DNA of 23,823 nucleotides from a virus. The notes below the pieces were generated by a model. That model ran no database searches. It was not told the DNA's origin and saw nothing but the letters and a program-made list of their open reading frames with translations. Position numbers and translations under genes: made by a program. The stretch's first letter is position 1. Every line of letters starts with the position of its first letter. This document shows, piece by piece, positions 4,736 through 12,603 of this stretch. The DNA is taken from positions 1 to 23,823 of the IMG/VR virus record IMGVR_UViG_3300042924_002411; one strand, given 5' to 3'.

Positions 4736-5890
4736 TTAAAATAAGTGGTTGATTCGGGCTACTTGTCCGTGTTGTTTATGATGCAGGAATCCTTCGACTG
4801 CTTTAATACTCAAGTACCCATTACGATGATGCCAACTATCCGTACCGCTTGGCGAACGTAATGATTCAACTGTTACCCCTGCATAATCTTTGGATGTCTT
4901 ATGATGGATGTGATGCGTATAGATGTATCTATGTTTCGTTTCTGCCCATTCTTTGCTATACTCAAGTGCCATAAGCAATGGAAGGTCTTGTTGTTTAGCA
5001 CCATCTCCGTGCGTTGTACCTATCAGGTTATTATGGTATTGATAAGCCTTGCGATGTGCTATCGAACAATCAAAAGTTATGTTAGAACAATTCTTGAAGT
5101 AAGTCTCAATAATCTGCGCTAAGAAGAACCCATTTGTATAATCGTGGTTCGATGGATTAAACGTAAAATGAACATCGGCAACCGATAACAATAACTCCAA
5201 GACATCGGTGTACAACTTCTTGGCTATCATAAAGTTATCGTACCACATCCCATCGGTATCTTGTTGCGTAAGTGATGTAGTCGAAGACTTGGCATTATCA
5301 ACGTGCAATATATCGTTACCACCAATGAAAAGTATCTTGTCAATGTTATACGCAGATACCTTATTTAAGATGCCGTTAACCCCCTCTAAAACTCGTTTAA
5401 CCGCTATTTGAGAGTTATAATCTTCGCCAGTTTCAAACGCTGAACATAATTTACCGATATGAATGTCAGCAGGGTCAATAACTAACAAGTGACCATCCTT
5501 GCAAATCTCACGTTTTATCTTTGTGAAAGTTGGTCGGTAGGCTTGTAAATCAGCAATCAATTCAGAACGAAGTGTCTCAACTCGTTGCACTTCTTGTGGC
5601 ACATAATTCGGATTCTTAACTTGTATTGATGCGCCTTCATCCTTTAGCCACATTGTCTTGGCATCCATTATTGATACACCAAGACGATTGGCTGCCTCGT
5701 AGATTCCTTCTTGAATATCGGCAATGCGTCTTCCGTGTCTTGAGATATATCTACCTAACTCTTTGACATCATTGTTTTCTTTACTATTGGCTTTAACATT
5801 CAAGATGGTTTGTGCTATCTCTACTCCTGTTTTCTCCTCTGAATATATCTGCTTAATAACGTCATTGTACTTAATCCACTTCGATGTCAT
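4736..5890 (-). CDS. Metallophosphoesterase with N-terminal HTH-like region
   Basis: The 384-residue product has the calcineurin-like metallophosphoesterase motifs in order: DIH (D142, H144), GGND (190-193), SNHD in place of GNHD (247-250), THGD (293-296) and HHIHH (326-330). These bind two metal ions and hydrolyse phosphodiester or phosphomonoester bonds. The substrate could be DNA, RNA or a nucleotide. Residues 1-60 are basic and helical with KTGVEIAQTILN, like a helix-turn-helix, and 70-130 form a linker. This layout recalls phage MPP proteins annotated as DNA-repair exonucleases, though the SbcD C-terminal cap is not evident. It starts just after a hairpin that closes the lysis genes. Confidence 0.8.
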   Translation of the reverse strand: MTSKWIKYNDVIKQIYSEEKTGVEIAQTILNVKANSKENNDVKELGRYISRHGRRIADIQEGIYEAANRLGVSIMDAKTMWLKDEGASIQVKNPNYVPQEVQRVETLRSELIADLQAYRPTFTKIKREICKDGHLLVIDPADIHIGKLCSAFETGEDYNSQIAVKRVLEGVNGILNKVSAYNIDKILFIGGNDILHVDNAKSSTTSLTQQDTDGMWYDNFMIAKKLYTDVLELLLSVADVHFTFNPSNHDYTNGFFLAQIIETYFKNCSNITFDCSIAHRKAYQYHNNLIGTTHGDGAKQQDLPLLMALEYSKEWAETKHRYIYTHHIHHKTSKDYAGVTVESLRSPSGTDSWHHRNGYLSIKAVEGFLHHKQHGQVARINHLF

Positions 5891-5909
5891 TTGTGTATTT
5901 TAAAGTGAA

Positions 5910-5935
5910 AAGGGTGACGAATATACGCCACCCTT
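5910..5935 (-). terminator. Hairpin terminator after the lysis genes
   Basis: On the minus strand AAGGGTG and CACCCTT (plus 5929-5935 and 5910-5916) form a 7-bp stem with a 12-nt loop, followed by TTTTCACTTT. It lies 11 nt after the stop of the holin candidate and about 20 nt before the metallophosphoesterase start. A full terminator or a partial attenuator between late and middle genes are both possible. No separate promoter is visible in the short space after it. Confidence 0.5.
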
Positions 5936-5946
5936 ATAAGTCATTA

Positions 5947-6162
5947 CTACTTGTTTCCGTAAGCCTTGTACGCTGGATTAATCCAATTAATCAGCACAGG
6001 CAAGTTCGCCACTATTCCTGCCGTCAATAACTTTTTAACCATAACCAAATCAAAACTGAATAAATCGTGACCATTGCTTAACTCTACAAGCCACAAAGAT
6101 AGGATAATAGTTGCGAAACCTTTTACGAATGTTCCGAAGGGTGTTGTTAATGCTTTTTTCAT
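5947..6162 (-). CDS. Holin candidate, 71 aa
   Basis: The product has two hydrophobic segments (about residues 8-28, GTFVKGFATIILSLWLVEL, and 45-60, LLTAGIVANLPVLINWINP) separated by a polar stretch, with a basic start and a short charged tail (AYKAYGNK). This is the size and shape of class II holins and resembles Bacteroidetes phage holins ending in a LP-IN-x-NP motif. Holins make the inner-membrane holes through which the lysozyme leaves. The start overlaps the stop of the 59-codon gene in an ATGA arrangement, and the lysozyme is one gene further upstream. Holin identity is inferred from topology and position. Confidence 0.6.
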   Translation of the reverse strand: MKKALTTPFGTFVKGFATIILSLWLVELSNGHDLFSFDLVMVKKLLTAGIVANLPVLINWINPAYKAYGNK

Positions 6163-6338
6163 TTTTTTGTTATTTTAATAAATGGCAATATTACCAAAAG
6201 TCCTTTTACAATACCTCTCCAAAGTTTACCTCCGAAAGTTCTTGATGGTGTTGATGCAAGTTGATTAGCGACTATCGAAGCCTCATTGACTATGATGTCT
6301 TTACCTTCTTGCGTAATGTTTACTTTAATGTCTGACAT
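6159..6338 (-). CDS. Small lysis-region protein, 59 aa
   Basis: ATG at 6338 begins 4 nt after the lysozyme stop, and the TGA at 6159-6161 overlaps the holin start as ATGA. The product starts MSDIKVNITQEGKDIIVNEA and has a hydrophobic patch near the end (GLLVILPFIKI, about 46-56). It is too short for a usual length cut-off. Position between lysozyme and holin, with coupling to the holin, suggests a lysis regulator or antiholin-like role, but no family is recognised. The alternative is a minor structural or exclusion protein. Confidence 0.65.
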   Translation of the reverse strand: MSDIKVNITQEGKDIIVNEASIVANQLASTPSRTFGGKLWRGIVKGLLVILPFIKITKK

Positions 6339-6342
6339 ATCT

Positions 6343-6804
6343 TTAAGTTGTTGATGATGTTGTTGTGAAATACAAATCTGCTTCTGCCTTGCGCCTTCGT
6401 GTTAACCCTTTCTCAAATGAACTACCCTTATTAACCCACTTCATAAACTCCGTACGGATCGTGGCATCTAACGGATTAGCGTTTACTTTCTTGAGTAGCG
6501 TTGACTTATCAAGATTGCCTAACCCAAGATTATAACTGAATGATACCAACGCATCAAACATACCTTGCGTCACCGATGCGCCAACTCGCTTGTTTACTCC
6601 ATACTCAAAGCTAAGTAATATCGTAGCGAATAACTCATCAGCACGTTGCTGAGTAAGTACATCACCCTTCTTAACTCGGATGCCGTTCTCGTATTGCGTA
6701 TTGCCCCAACCGATTGTCCAAATACCTTTACTATCTTGATACGCTTGTAAGCGACAAGATTCAAATGTTTGGATTAGTTTAATTCCAACTTGTGATACTT
6801 TCAT
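6343..6804 (-). CDS. GH24 phage lysozyme (endolysin)
   Basis: The 153-residue product carries the T4/P22-type lysozyme signature at its start: FESCRLQAYQDSKGIWTIGWGNT, with the catalytic Glu at 15, Asp at 24 and Thr at 30. It cuts the beta-1,4 bond between N-acetylmuramic acid and N-acetylglucosamine in peptidoglycan. There is no signal peptide or SAR-type N-terminal membrane segment, so it must reach the wall through a holin, and two candidates flank it. The middle region (VTQGMFDALVSFSYNLGLG) also fits the family, and the length is normal. It overlaps the upstream gene by 1 nt (TAATG). Confidence 0.93.
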   Translation of the reverse strand: MKVSQVGIKLIQTFESCRLQAYQDSKGIWTIGWGNTQYENGIRVKKGDVLTQQRADELFATILLSFEYGVNKRVGASVTQGMFDALVSFSYNLGLGNLDKSTLLKKVNANPLDATIRTEFMKWVNKGSSFEKGLTRRRKAEADLYFTTTSSTT

Positions 6805-7145
6805 TACTTACGGATTGCTTTAACTCTTCTACCTATATGCTCTTGATACAACTCACCTTCCTTGAAGTCTTTAATCTCTTCGATGATACACTCCATCACT
6901 TTAGCCGACCTATCCATCATCAAAGATTGTCTATCAATGCTACGAGTATTTGTCTCAATAATGCTATACATCTTCACTCTATCTTCTTCCATAATACGCT
7001 TCACTTCAGCACGAAGTACGTCTAACTCGTTCATCGTTCGTTCGGTAAACTTATCGTATCTCTTCCATAGTATGTAACCACAAAAAGCTAACACACCTAC
7101 AAGTGCGCTTTGCTTTAACATCTCTTCTATCAGTTTTGTTTCCAT
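6804..7145 (-). CDS. Membrane-anchored coiled-coil protein, holin-like, 113 aa
   Basis: An N-terminal amphipathic start (METKLIEEMLKQS) leads to one membrane segment (about 14-27, ALVGVLAFCGYILW), then a basic WKRYDKF and a long charged helix to the end. The layout matches BhlA/UviB-type holin-like proteins, which have one N-terminal membrane helix and a charged tail, and it lies directly before the lysozyme. A spanin-like or anchoring role is possible, but there is no lipobox. The stop overlaps the lysozyme start by 1 nt. Confidence 0.6.
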   Translation of the reverse strand: METKLIEEMLKQSALVGVLAFCGYILWKRYDKFTERTMNELDVLRAEVKRIMEEDRVKMYSIIETNTRSIDRQSLMMDRSAKVMECIIEEIKDFKEGELYQEHIGRRVKAIRK

Positions 7146-7327
7146 TGCTTTATATCAACTTTAGCTTTTATTTTATTATTCAAGGTTAGGTGTTGCATTA
7201 ATCCAAAGACCATCTCTGCTTTACTTTCCACATCATCTCCAAGTATGGCATCTGATTCGATATGAGCAATGTATAACTGCTTCAAATCTTCGTATGTGCC
7301 AGTCCAAGTGAGAGTGATTAGGTTCAT
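7130..7327 (-). CDS. Hypothetical protein, 65 aa
   Basis: ATG at 7327 overlaps the LamG gene stop as ATGA, and the 3' end overlaps the next gene by 16 nt. The product (starts MNLITLTWTGTYEDLKQLYI) is a small soluble protein, probably beta then helical. No motif or family is recognised. It bridges the fibre genes and the lysis genes. Confidence 0.68.
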   Translation of the reverse strand: MNLITLTWTGTYEDLKQLYIAHIESDAILGDDVESKAEMVFGLMQHLTLNNKIKAKVDIKQWKQN

Positions 7328-8043
7328 CGTTTATTGTATTGTTTTACATATAGTTGTCTTATTTCAGTTGCCGATAATGCTCTATCCCAAATCATTGCAT
7401 TATTTATATTCCCATTTAGGTAATCGTTACTTAACTGATAAGAGCCAATATTCAATTTAGTAGCTGAATTATAACCTATTGTTCCTGATGTAGTAGCTAT
7501 TGTAGAACCTAATTTTCCATCAACATAACAATACACATTTGCACCATTATATACACCGACTATATGATGCCATTCCAAATCTAACGTAAAAGGATATGCT
7601 CCTGTAAAACCTACACCACCGATAAAAACTGTAAATCTATATTCAAAAAAAACAGCTCTAAGTACAAAACCACTAGAAGATGGTGTTACCCATTTTGATA
7701 CAAACCCTGCACCAGCACCGCCTAATGTTGTTGAATTAAACTTAACCCAACAACTAGCCGTCATAGATGTCATAGCAGACATAGCAGATATATTTGATTT
7801 ACCCATTTGGATATTATCATTTACTCCATCAAGTACAATACCTTTTCTTAAATTCCATCCACTTGTAGAACTTAATGCAGTATTGTTTAAAGTACCATTA
7901 TTAAATCTTGTCTTATCAACTATAATAGTACCACCTCCTTCATTCAAAGGATAGTGCGCAATCAAACCTTTATTTAATTGTGCAAATGACCCAAATGAAC
8001 TCAACACTATAACCAATAACACTACCGCAAATCCCCTTATCAT
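7324..8043 (-). CDS. Exported LamG/ConA-like lectin-domain protein, 239 aa
   Basis: The frame is open from 8073, but 8043 is the better start: it makes an ATGA overlap with the upstream gene and begins a clean Sec signal peptide (MIRGFAVVLLVIVLSSF..., ending SFAQ|LNKG at about 22). The rest is one concanavalin A-like LamG domain: GLIAHYPLNEGGG near 25-37, GIVLDGVNDNIQMG, TASCWVKF, WHHIVGVYNGANVYCYVDGK and IWDRALSATEIRQLY at the end. This fold usually binds carbohydrate. With a signal peptide and a place in the tail-fibre cluster, it could be a virion surface lectin or an exported protein acting on the host surface. Confidence 0.82.
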   Translation of the reverse strand: MIRGFAVVLLVIVLSSFGSFAQLNKGLIAHYPLNEGGGTIIVDKTRFNNGTLNNTALSSTSGWNLRKGIVLDGVNDNIQMGKSNISAMSAMTSMTASCWVKFNSTTLGGAGAGFVSKWVTPSSSGFVLRAVFFEYRFTVFIGGVGFTGAYPFTLDLEWHHIVGVYNGANVYCYVDGKLGSTIATTSGTIGYNSATKLNIGSYQLSNDYLNGNINNAMIWDRALSATEIRQLYVKQYNKR

Positions 8044-8480
8044 AACGAATTTATTTGAGGTGAAAGTTGCCAAATATTGTCAATGTATGATTCGCCAAGT
8101 GTTGAATCATACACTTCTAAATTAGCAACGAAAATAGCAATCTTTGATGTTAAATCATTAAACCTATTAACCAAAGTTGTTCTGATTTGATTCTTAGTAG
8201 TTGTTGGTGTAATTGATTCTTCTTGCACAATGTAAGCATATTTTTTACCTGCAATAGAATCTATCCTTGAAATGTTATATTTGTTTGCATAAGACATTAT
8301 AATTCTATCACATTGAGCAGAACTTCCCAAAGGATTTGGAATGGCTATGCGGAATCCTGCCCTTAAAACACAATATCCTTGAGATTGATATCTATCAATT
8401 GACAATACTCTAATTGTCTCAACTTGTCCGAATGATGTAAATGAAGCCAACATCAAGGCTATGAATAATAGTTTTTTCAT
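8040..8480 (-). CDS. Exported hypothetical protein, 146 aa
   Basis: A signal peptide is clear: MKKLLFIALMLASFTSFGQ with cleavage near residue 18-19. The mature part (VETIRVLSIDRYQSQGYCVL...) has two Cys residues that could form a disulfide in the periplasm, and is probably mixed alpha/beta. No family is recognised. It overlaps the repeat-rich fibre gene by 1 nt and the LamG gene by 4 nt, so all three exported products are likely made together. A fibre chaperone, fibre component or host-surface protein are all possible. Confidence 0.75.
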   Translation of the reverse strand: MKKLLFIALMLASFTSFGQVETIRVLSIDRYQSQGYCVLRAGFRIAIPNPLGSSAQCDRIIMSYANKYNISRIDSIAGKKYAYIVQEESITPTTTKNQIRTTLVNRFNDLTSKIAIFVANLEVYDSTLGESYIDNIWQLSPQINSL

Positions 8481-10087
8481 TATCGTTGTACTTTGTTTAT
8501 AAGTGAATAATAGATTCTATGATTTGTTGTATGAATAGCTGCACCTGAAAAGTCTACAATTACCAATCCAAAAGCATCAGGCATTGTTGAACCAAACGCA
8601 TTGCTTAGTACAAATTGGTCTTGTAAAACCATATTTGTAGTAGTGTAACTTAACACTCCAAGCAATCGTAAGTTATTAGGTGATGCAATTGTATAAGTGC
8701 TATTCGCACCTGATGGGAAAGTTGCTGTACCGCCTGATGTAAAGTACCAAGTACTACCATCATACCACATTGGATATACATACACATACACCGCTTTGTC
8801 ATTTGCAGGTGCGGTGTTTGCCATACTTATCTTAACTCCTATCTTTACATCGGTACACTTGTGTTGACGCAACCCAACCGAATCTGATTGCCATCCAACT
8901 GTTGCCGAATTAGCCATTGCACCAAGTCCTGCCGTATCCATTTGAACTGCCGTATAAGTCGAATCATAAATAGCAGTTGCACCTGCGGTAGCGGTGATGC
9001 TACCTGATATTGCCACCGTATCCGTTGATGCTTTAAGTCTTGTGAATGATACAGGTTGTGTTACCCCACTACCATCAACTAATAACCTAGTTGATGTCAC
9101 AGTTAACCCTGATGGTAGTTTTGAATTTGTGTTTGATGTATTTGTAGACGTATTTGCAAGATTAGTGGAATCTACAGCATCTAAACTTGTTGTACCACCA
9201 CTACCGCCACTTCCAAATCCATTAGTTGCAAAAACCTTAATACTATCAGGACTATAAATAGCAAGTCTGCTCCCAGCAGTTGTTAACCCTGATGGCACTT
9301 TGCTATTTAAATCGGATAGAGTTGTTTCTGTTGACGCACCTGTTGGAAGTGATATAGTACCGCTTACATTATTCACATTCCAAGTACCTGACTGAGTAGC
9401 TTGTACCGCAAAAGTACCTGCATTAGTTACTGCGTGACTACCAACAGTCAACGTACCTGCTAACTTGCTATTGATACCTGCAATATTAGTGCTATCCGTT
9501 GCATCAAGATTCGCAATAAGTGTATCCGTTGATGCTTTTAAACGAGTGAATGTAACTGTTTGAGATGCAGGAAAGTTACTAACTTGTATAGTACTTCTAT
9601 ACTTGGTCGAATCACTTGCAGATGGAGTATTGTTCACATTCCAAGTGCCTGATTGAGTCGCATCAACAGTTAATGCGCCTGATGGGTTAACTTTTACATC
9701 TTTATATCCACCACCACCGCCTGTTGCCAAGCCGTGCATAACCGCATTCACAACTAACCCTGTATCTGCCGATACTAATTGCGTACTTAATGTTTTTTTA
9801 GTAACATCTGATATAGTTGTGTTAACATTGCCTGTTATCGTAACTCCTGTACCTAACTTGGCAAGGTTAACGCTATCCTGGTACATACGCTTGTAGATGC
9901 TATCAGACTTTAACTTCATTGCCGATAGGTAAACACGAGATGCACTATCTGATACTTTCAATGCTACGGAATCTACCATTACCGTTCCTGTAAGTCCGCT
10001 ATTTTTCTTGCCAGTTATCTGACCTCCGTTTTGTGCTATTGCACTTGTTGTTAGTAGCACTAATAGTGCCGTAATGATTCTTCTCAT
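8480..10087 (-). CDS. Repeat-rich fibre-like protein with signal peptide, 535 aa
   Basis: The product starts with a signal peptide (MRRIITALLVLLTTSAIAQ|NGG), unusual for a virion protein. Residues 90-390 are Thr/Ser/Gly-rich with repeats: ATQSGTWNVNN at 143-153 and 230-240, TFTRLKASTDT or SFTRLKASTDT at about 179-189 and 347-357, and several (L/V)PSGLT units. The VTNAGTFAVQATQSGTWNVNN type of repeat is common in phage fibre shafts and related environmental phage proteins. The C-terminal 150 residues look like a separate globular beta domain, perhaps the receptor-binding or trimer tip. It follows the Mtd-like tail-fibre gene by 1 base. Function as a fibre is inferred from repeats and position. 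Confidence 0.72.
   Translation of the reverse strand: MRRIITALLVLLTTSAIAQNGGQITGKKNSGLTGTVMVDSVALKVSDSASRVYLSAMKLKSDSIYKRMYQDSVNLAKLGTGVTITGNVNTTISDVTKKTLSTQLVSADTGLVVNAVMHGLATGGGGGYKDVKVNPSGALTVDATQSGTWNVNNTPSASDSTKYRSTIQVSNFPASQTVTFTRLKASTDTLIANLDATDSTNIAGINSKLAGTLTVGSHAVTNAGTFAVQATQSGTWNVNNVSGTISLPTGASTETTLSDLNSKVPSGLTTAGSRLAIYSPDSIKVFATNGFGSGGSGGTTSLDAVDSTNLANTSTNTSNTNSKLPSGLTVTSTRLLVDGSGVTQPVSFTRLKASTDTVAISGSITATAGATAIYDSTYTAVQMDTAGLGAMANSATVGWQSDSVGLRQHKCTDVKIGVKISMANTAPANDKAVYVYVYPMWYDGSTWYFTSGGTATFPSGANSTYTIASPNNLRLLGVLSYTTTNMVLQDQFVLSNAFGSTMPDAFGLVIVDFSGAAIHTTNHRIYYSLINKVQR
9369..9661. repeat. Internal fibre repeats at DNA level
   Basis: Two near-identical stretches (about 9369-9402 and 9629-9661) encode the ATQSGTWNVNN unit in the fibre gene; they differ mostly at third-codon positions. 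A second repeated unit (T/S)FTRLKASTDT is encoded near 9522-9558 and 9013-9050. Such in-frame repeats allow gain or loss of shaft segments by recombination. Confidence 0.6.
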
Positions 10088-10088
10088 A

Positions 10089-10688
10089 TTATTGTGTTCT
10101 TATTAATTTACTTCCTATTTTAGTATATACAGTTGTCCATTGACCAAGTATTTCAGTTATCACGTTTGAACCACCTGAATCATATACCGTACCGCCTGTA
10201 AACGATAGATGCCAATCATCGTAATTCTCCTCAATGATAAACATTACTTGCGTTGTTATGCTACCAATGTTAACCGTTCTATTGGCAGATAAAGTATGAG
10301 CAGGTAAATAGTATCTTGTATCGTTAGCTGCGGTAAAGTTAGCATCAGTTATAGTTGCATCGGTCCAAGATGAACCGCCACCACCTGACATTGTAAATAG
10401 CAATACCCAAGCACCTGATTGTTGTTCGTATACTGCACCATTTGAAGTACGGATATAGTAATCGTGGTCATTGTATAATGTTGATGGTGCAGTTGTTCCG
10501 TTGTATATTCTTGATCCATCAATGGCAAGATATTGTAACGTAGTCCAATCATCAGTTGCGTTACCAATCTTCATCTTGGCAGCAGGTGAGGCATCCGTTT
10601 CGACACCTAACTCACCATCGGCAAGTGTTGGATTGGCGGAAGTCCAATTAGCACCTAAGTCTCTTCGTATTTGTATTATGTTAGCCAT
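10089..10688 (-). CDS. Tail-fibre protein with Mtd-like N-terminus, 199 aa
   Basis: The N-terminus follows a pattern well known in tail fibres and the Bordetella phage Mtd N-terminal region: IQIRRD...WTSANPTLADGELGVETD...KMKIGNATDDWTTLQYL (about 5-55). This segment attaches fibres to the tail or forms a trimer base. Residues 60-110 look like a linker with YYIRTSNGAVYEQQSGAWVLL and a Gly run (SGGGGSS). The C-terminal part is beta-rich with a SLTGGTVYDSGGSNV-like stretch. It is a likely virion receptor-binding or fibre-base protein. No reverse transcriptase or template repeat is visible, so a diversity-generating system is not supported. Confidence 0.75.
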   Translation of the reverse strand: MANIIQIRRDLGANWTSANPTLADGELGVETDASPAAKMKIGNATDDWTTLQYLAIDGSRIYNGTTAPSTLYNDHDYYIRTSNGAVYEQQSGAWVLLFTMSGGGGSSWTDATITDANFTAANDTRYYLPAHTLSANRTVNIGSITTQVMFIIEENYDDWHLSFTGGTVYDSGGSNVITEILGQWTTVYTKIGSKLIRTQ

Positions 10689-10909
10689 TATGCGTTACCT
10701 CCATCTATTTTTTGTGTTATTAAATATCTGCTATTCGCATCGCCTCCATCAATATCGTTATTACTCACATACGTCATAAAATCTTCTTTGCTTATACTAA
10801 TGTCATCTCCGTCATTAGCTTTCATAAGTATGTTATACTCAGCTTCAACGGTTGTTACTTGCAACCTATTGCTATAACGCTTTCTATTTCCTATTGGTAG
10901 TAGTGCCAT
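10688..10909 (-). CDS. Hypothetical protein, 73 aa
   Basis: ATG at 10909 and TAA at 10688-10690 each share a base with neighbouring genes (TAATG). The product is short and basic at its start (MALLPIGNRKRYSNRLQ), with a Asp/Ser-rich centre (DGDDISISKEDF) and a repeated DGG-N pattern near the end. No family is recognised. It probably is a small tail-tip or fibre-attachment component, from position only. Confidence 0.68.
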   Translation of the reverse strand: MALLPIGNRKRYSNRLQVTTVEAEYNILMKANDGDDISISKEDFMTYVSNNDIDGGDANSRYLITQKIDGGNA

Positions 10910-12603
10910 TAGTCGGTAGTTAAAGTTGTTATAAGTGATTTAATAGTAGACTTAAACAAGTTAATGCCCTGTGTATTACTTGGAGGTGCAGATGGTGTTT
11001 GACCATTCAAATATATTTCGCAACTTGAATGAAGTCTTGTCCTTGCATCGTATAGGTTCATTATGATACTATCTATCATAGATGAAGATAATGATAAGTC
11101 ATCTAATCCTAAATACCTTAAACTTGTCATATACTTGAATAAGTTTCCGATAGTATTTGTGCCAATCATTGAAGACATTGATAAATCAGTACATCCTATT
11201 GCTAAATCTCCATCAACTTCAGTAATTCTTATTGTGCTACTTGTTGTATCGTATATTTTAATATTACTTCCAAATATAAAAACATCTTTAGGTTTATTGA
11301 TTGCAAAGTTTTTAGTTATTGTTGTTATAGATGTATATACTGCCAATGCAGTTTTATTAACTGACGCAGAACCATCTGAATACGCAACTGCATAAAAATT
11401 ACTACTTGCAGGTGCTGATAAATCTATTGTAAAATCTCCAGTCCCAACGCATCTGAATCTAATTCCGTAAGCTAACGTATTAGCCGTTGTAAGTGTTGTT
11501 GTGTTTATGCTTGTAGTTATAGAGTTAAGTACAAACACAAGTTTATTGTTGTAATCTTCTGCCCAATAACCATAAGTAAGCAAGTACGTTGCGTTCAAGT
11601 AGTCTAAGAAGTTACGCTTACCTTTGAACATACGTATTACGTTAACTGATGCGTTATTAATTGTCATAGTCTCAATCCAAAAATAATTCGTCTGAGGCAT
11701 TGCTCCGACTACATAAGACTTCTTTTGAACTATATCCAATGTTGCCGTATTATATCTTTCTCGTAACTTAATAGTATACATATTCAAAGGCTTCCCTGCT
11801 TCCTTCTTAGCCTCTAATTTAGCCCCTTCTGCTCTTGTGTAAGCAATACCATCAATCATAAGAGTATCGGTCAACAAGGCACGTTCTATGATGTCTGCGT
11901 ACCATTGTGGAATACCCTTACTACCACCAAGTGTTAACTCAAACGTGCGATACGGAATCCCTGATACCATCTCTACATTCATAGGTTGGTCTTCGTATAC
12001 ATTGAACTTACTTTCGTTAGTTACATCAGTAATACATCCGTGAACTCGTATTTGTGGTATGTAAGCGGAAGTAGGGTATATAACCGATTGGTCATTGAAT
12101 GAGTTGTAATAATCTATTCTAACCGTCTTGATGTGAACTTGCTTAACGTGGAATGGCTCAAATACAATACAAGTTTTTTCGTTGGATGGAGGATGATGAT
12201 ATACCGATAAGAAGTATTTGCCCTCGTTGATATTCCACAATGGAAGTGTAATGGTGTACAAAGTCCTACTGCCTATTGCCGAAGAACCTACTGAAATTGA
12301 AACACCTGTATCCGATCCATTGCTATCAAGTAATCTAACGTGGTCATAATAGCCTGATGTATTGTCGCTACCTATCCATTGAACTCTAATAGTATCTGAT
12401 TGCTGAAATGGTTGAACGTAAGGTTGTTTCTGCTCATATTCCTTTAGAGTTCGATAGTACCAATCGGAATCTATGTTACGATAATTGTAAGCAGAATTGA
12501 AGGCTTGATATAATACAGTTCCTGATGGGTCTGCATTCAGTTTATCACTTTGCCATATTGCCCTAAGTGGATTGAGTAAAGGTATTTCAAATATGTTTGC
12601 CAT
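10909..12603 (-). CDS. Large tail-tip or adhesion protein, 564 aa
   Basis: The first 300 residues (starts MANIFEIPLLNPLRAIWQSD) are beta-rich with many Tyr and Trp residues and resemble unannotated structural proteins of Bacteroidetes prophages. The last 130 residues contain spaced hydrophobic units (DLAIGCTDLSMSSMIG, NLFKYMTSLRYLGLDDLSLS) similar to leucine-rich repeats of the BspA kind, which mediate adhesion. The gene lies directly after the 752-residue tail protein (TAG ATG junction) and before the fibre genes, so a tail-tip or host-recognition role fits. Neither region has been matched to a profile here. Confidence 0.65.
   Translation of the reverse strand: MANIFEIPLLNPLRAIWQSDKLNADPSGTVLYQAFNSAYNYRNIDSDWYYRTLKEYEQKQPYVQPFQQSDTIRVQWIGSDNTSGYYDHVRLLDSNGSDTGVSISVGSSAIGSRTLYTITLPLWNINEGKYFLSVYHHPPSNEKTCIVFEPFHVKQVHIKTVRIDYYNSFNDQSVIYPTSAYIPQIRVHGCITDVTNESKFNVYEDQPMNVEMVSGIPYRTFELTLGGSKGIPQWYADIIERALLTDTLMIDGIAYTRAEGAKLEAKKEAGKPLNMYTIKLRERYNTATLDIVQKKSYVVGAMPQTNYFWIETMTINNASVNVIRMFKGKRNFLDYLNATYLLTYGYWAEDYNNKLVFVLNSITTSINTTTLTTANTLAYGIRFRCVGTGDFTIDLSAPASSNFYAVAYSDGSASVNKTALAVYTSITTITKNFAINKPKDVFIFGSNIKIYDTTSSTIRITEVDGDLAIGCTDLSMSSMIGTNTIGNLFKYMTSLRYLGLDDLSLSSSMIDSIIMNLYDARTRLHSSCEIYLNGQTPSAPPSNTQGINLFKSTIKSLITTLTTD

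Noticed and set aside
8040-8073. Longer start at 8073 for the LamG gene
   Set aside because: It overlaps the upstream gene by 34 nt and puts ten polar residues before the signal peptide; the start at 8043 gives an ATGA junction and a clean signal peptide.
10089-10688. Diversity-generating retroelement linked to the Mtd-like fibre
   Set aside because: No reverse transcriptase, template repeat or A-biased variable repeat was found; only the N-terminal attachment pattern is shared with Mtd.
11063-11395. 110-codon plus-strand frame inside the large tail protein gene
   Set aside because: It lies wholly antisense to a convincing 564-codon gene, has no start context, and is of the kind expected by chance in AT-rich antisense sequence.
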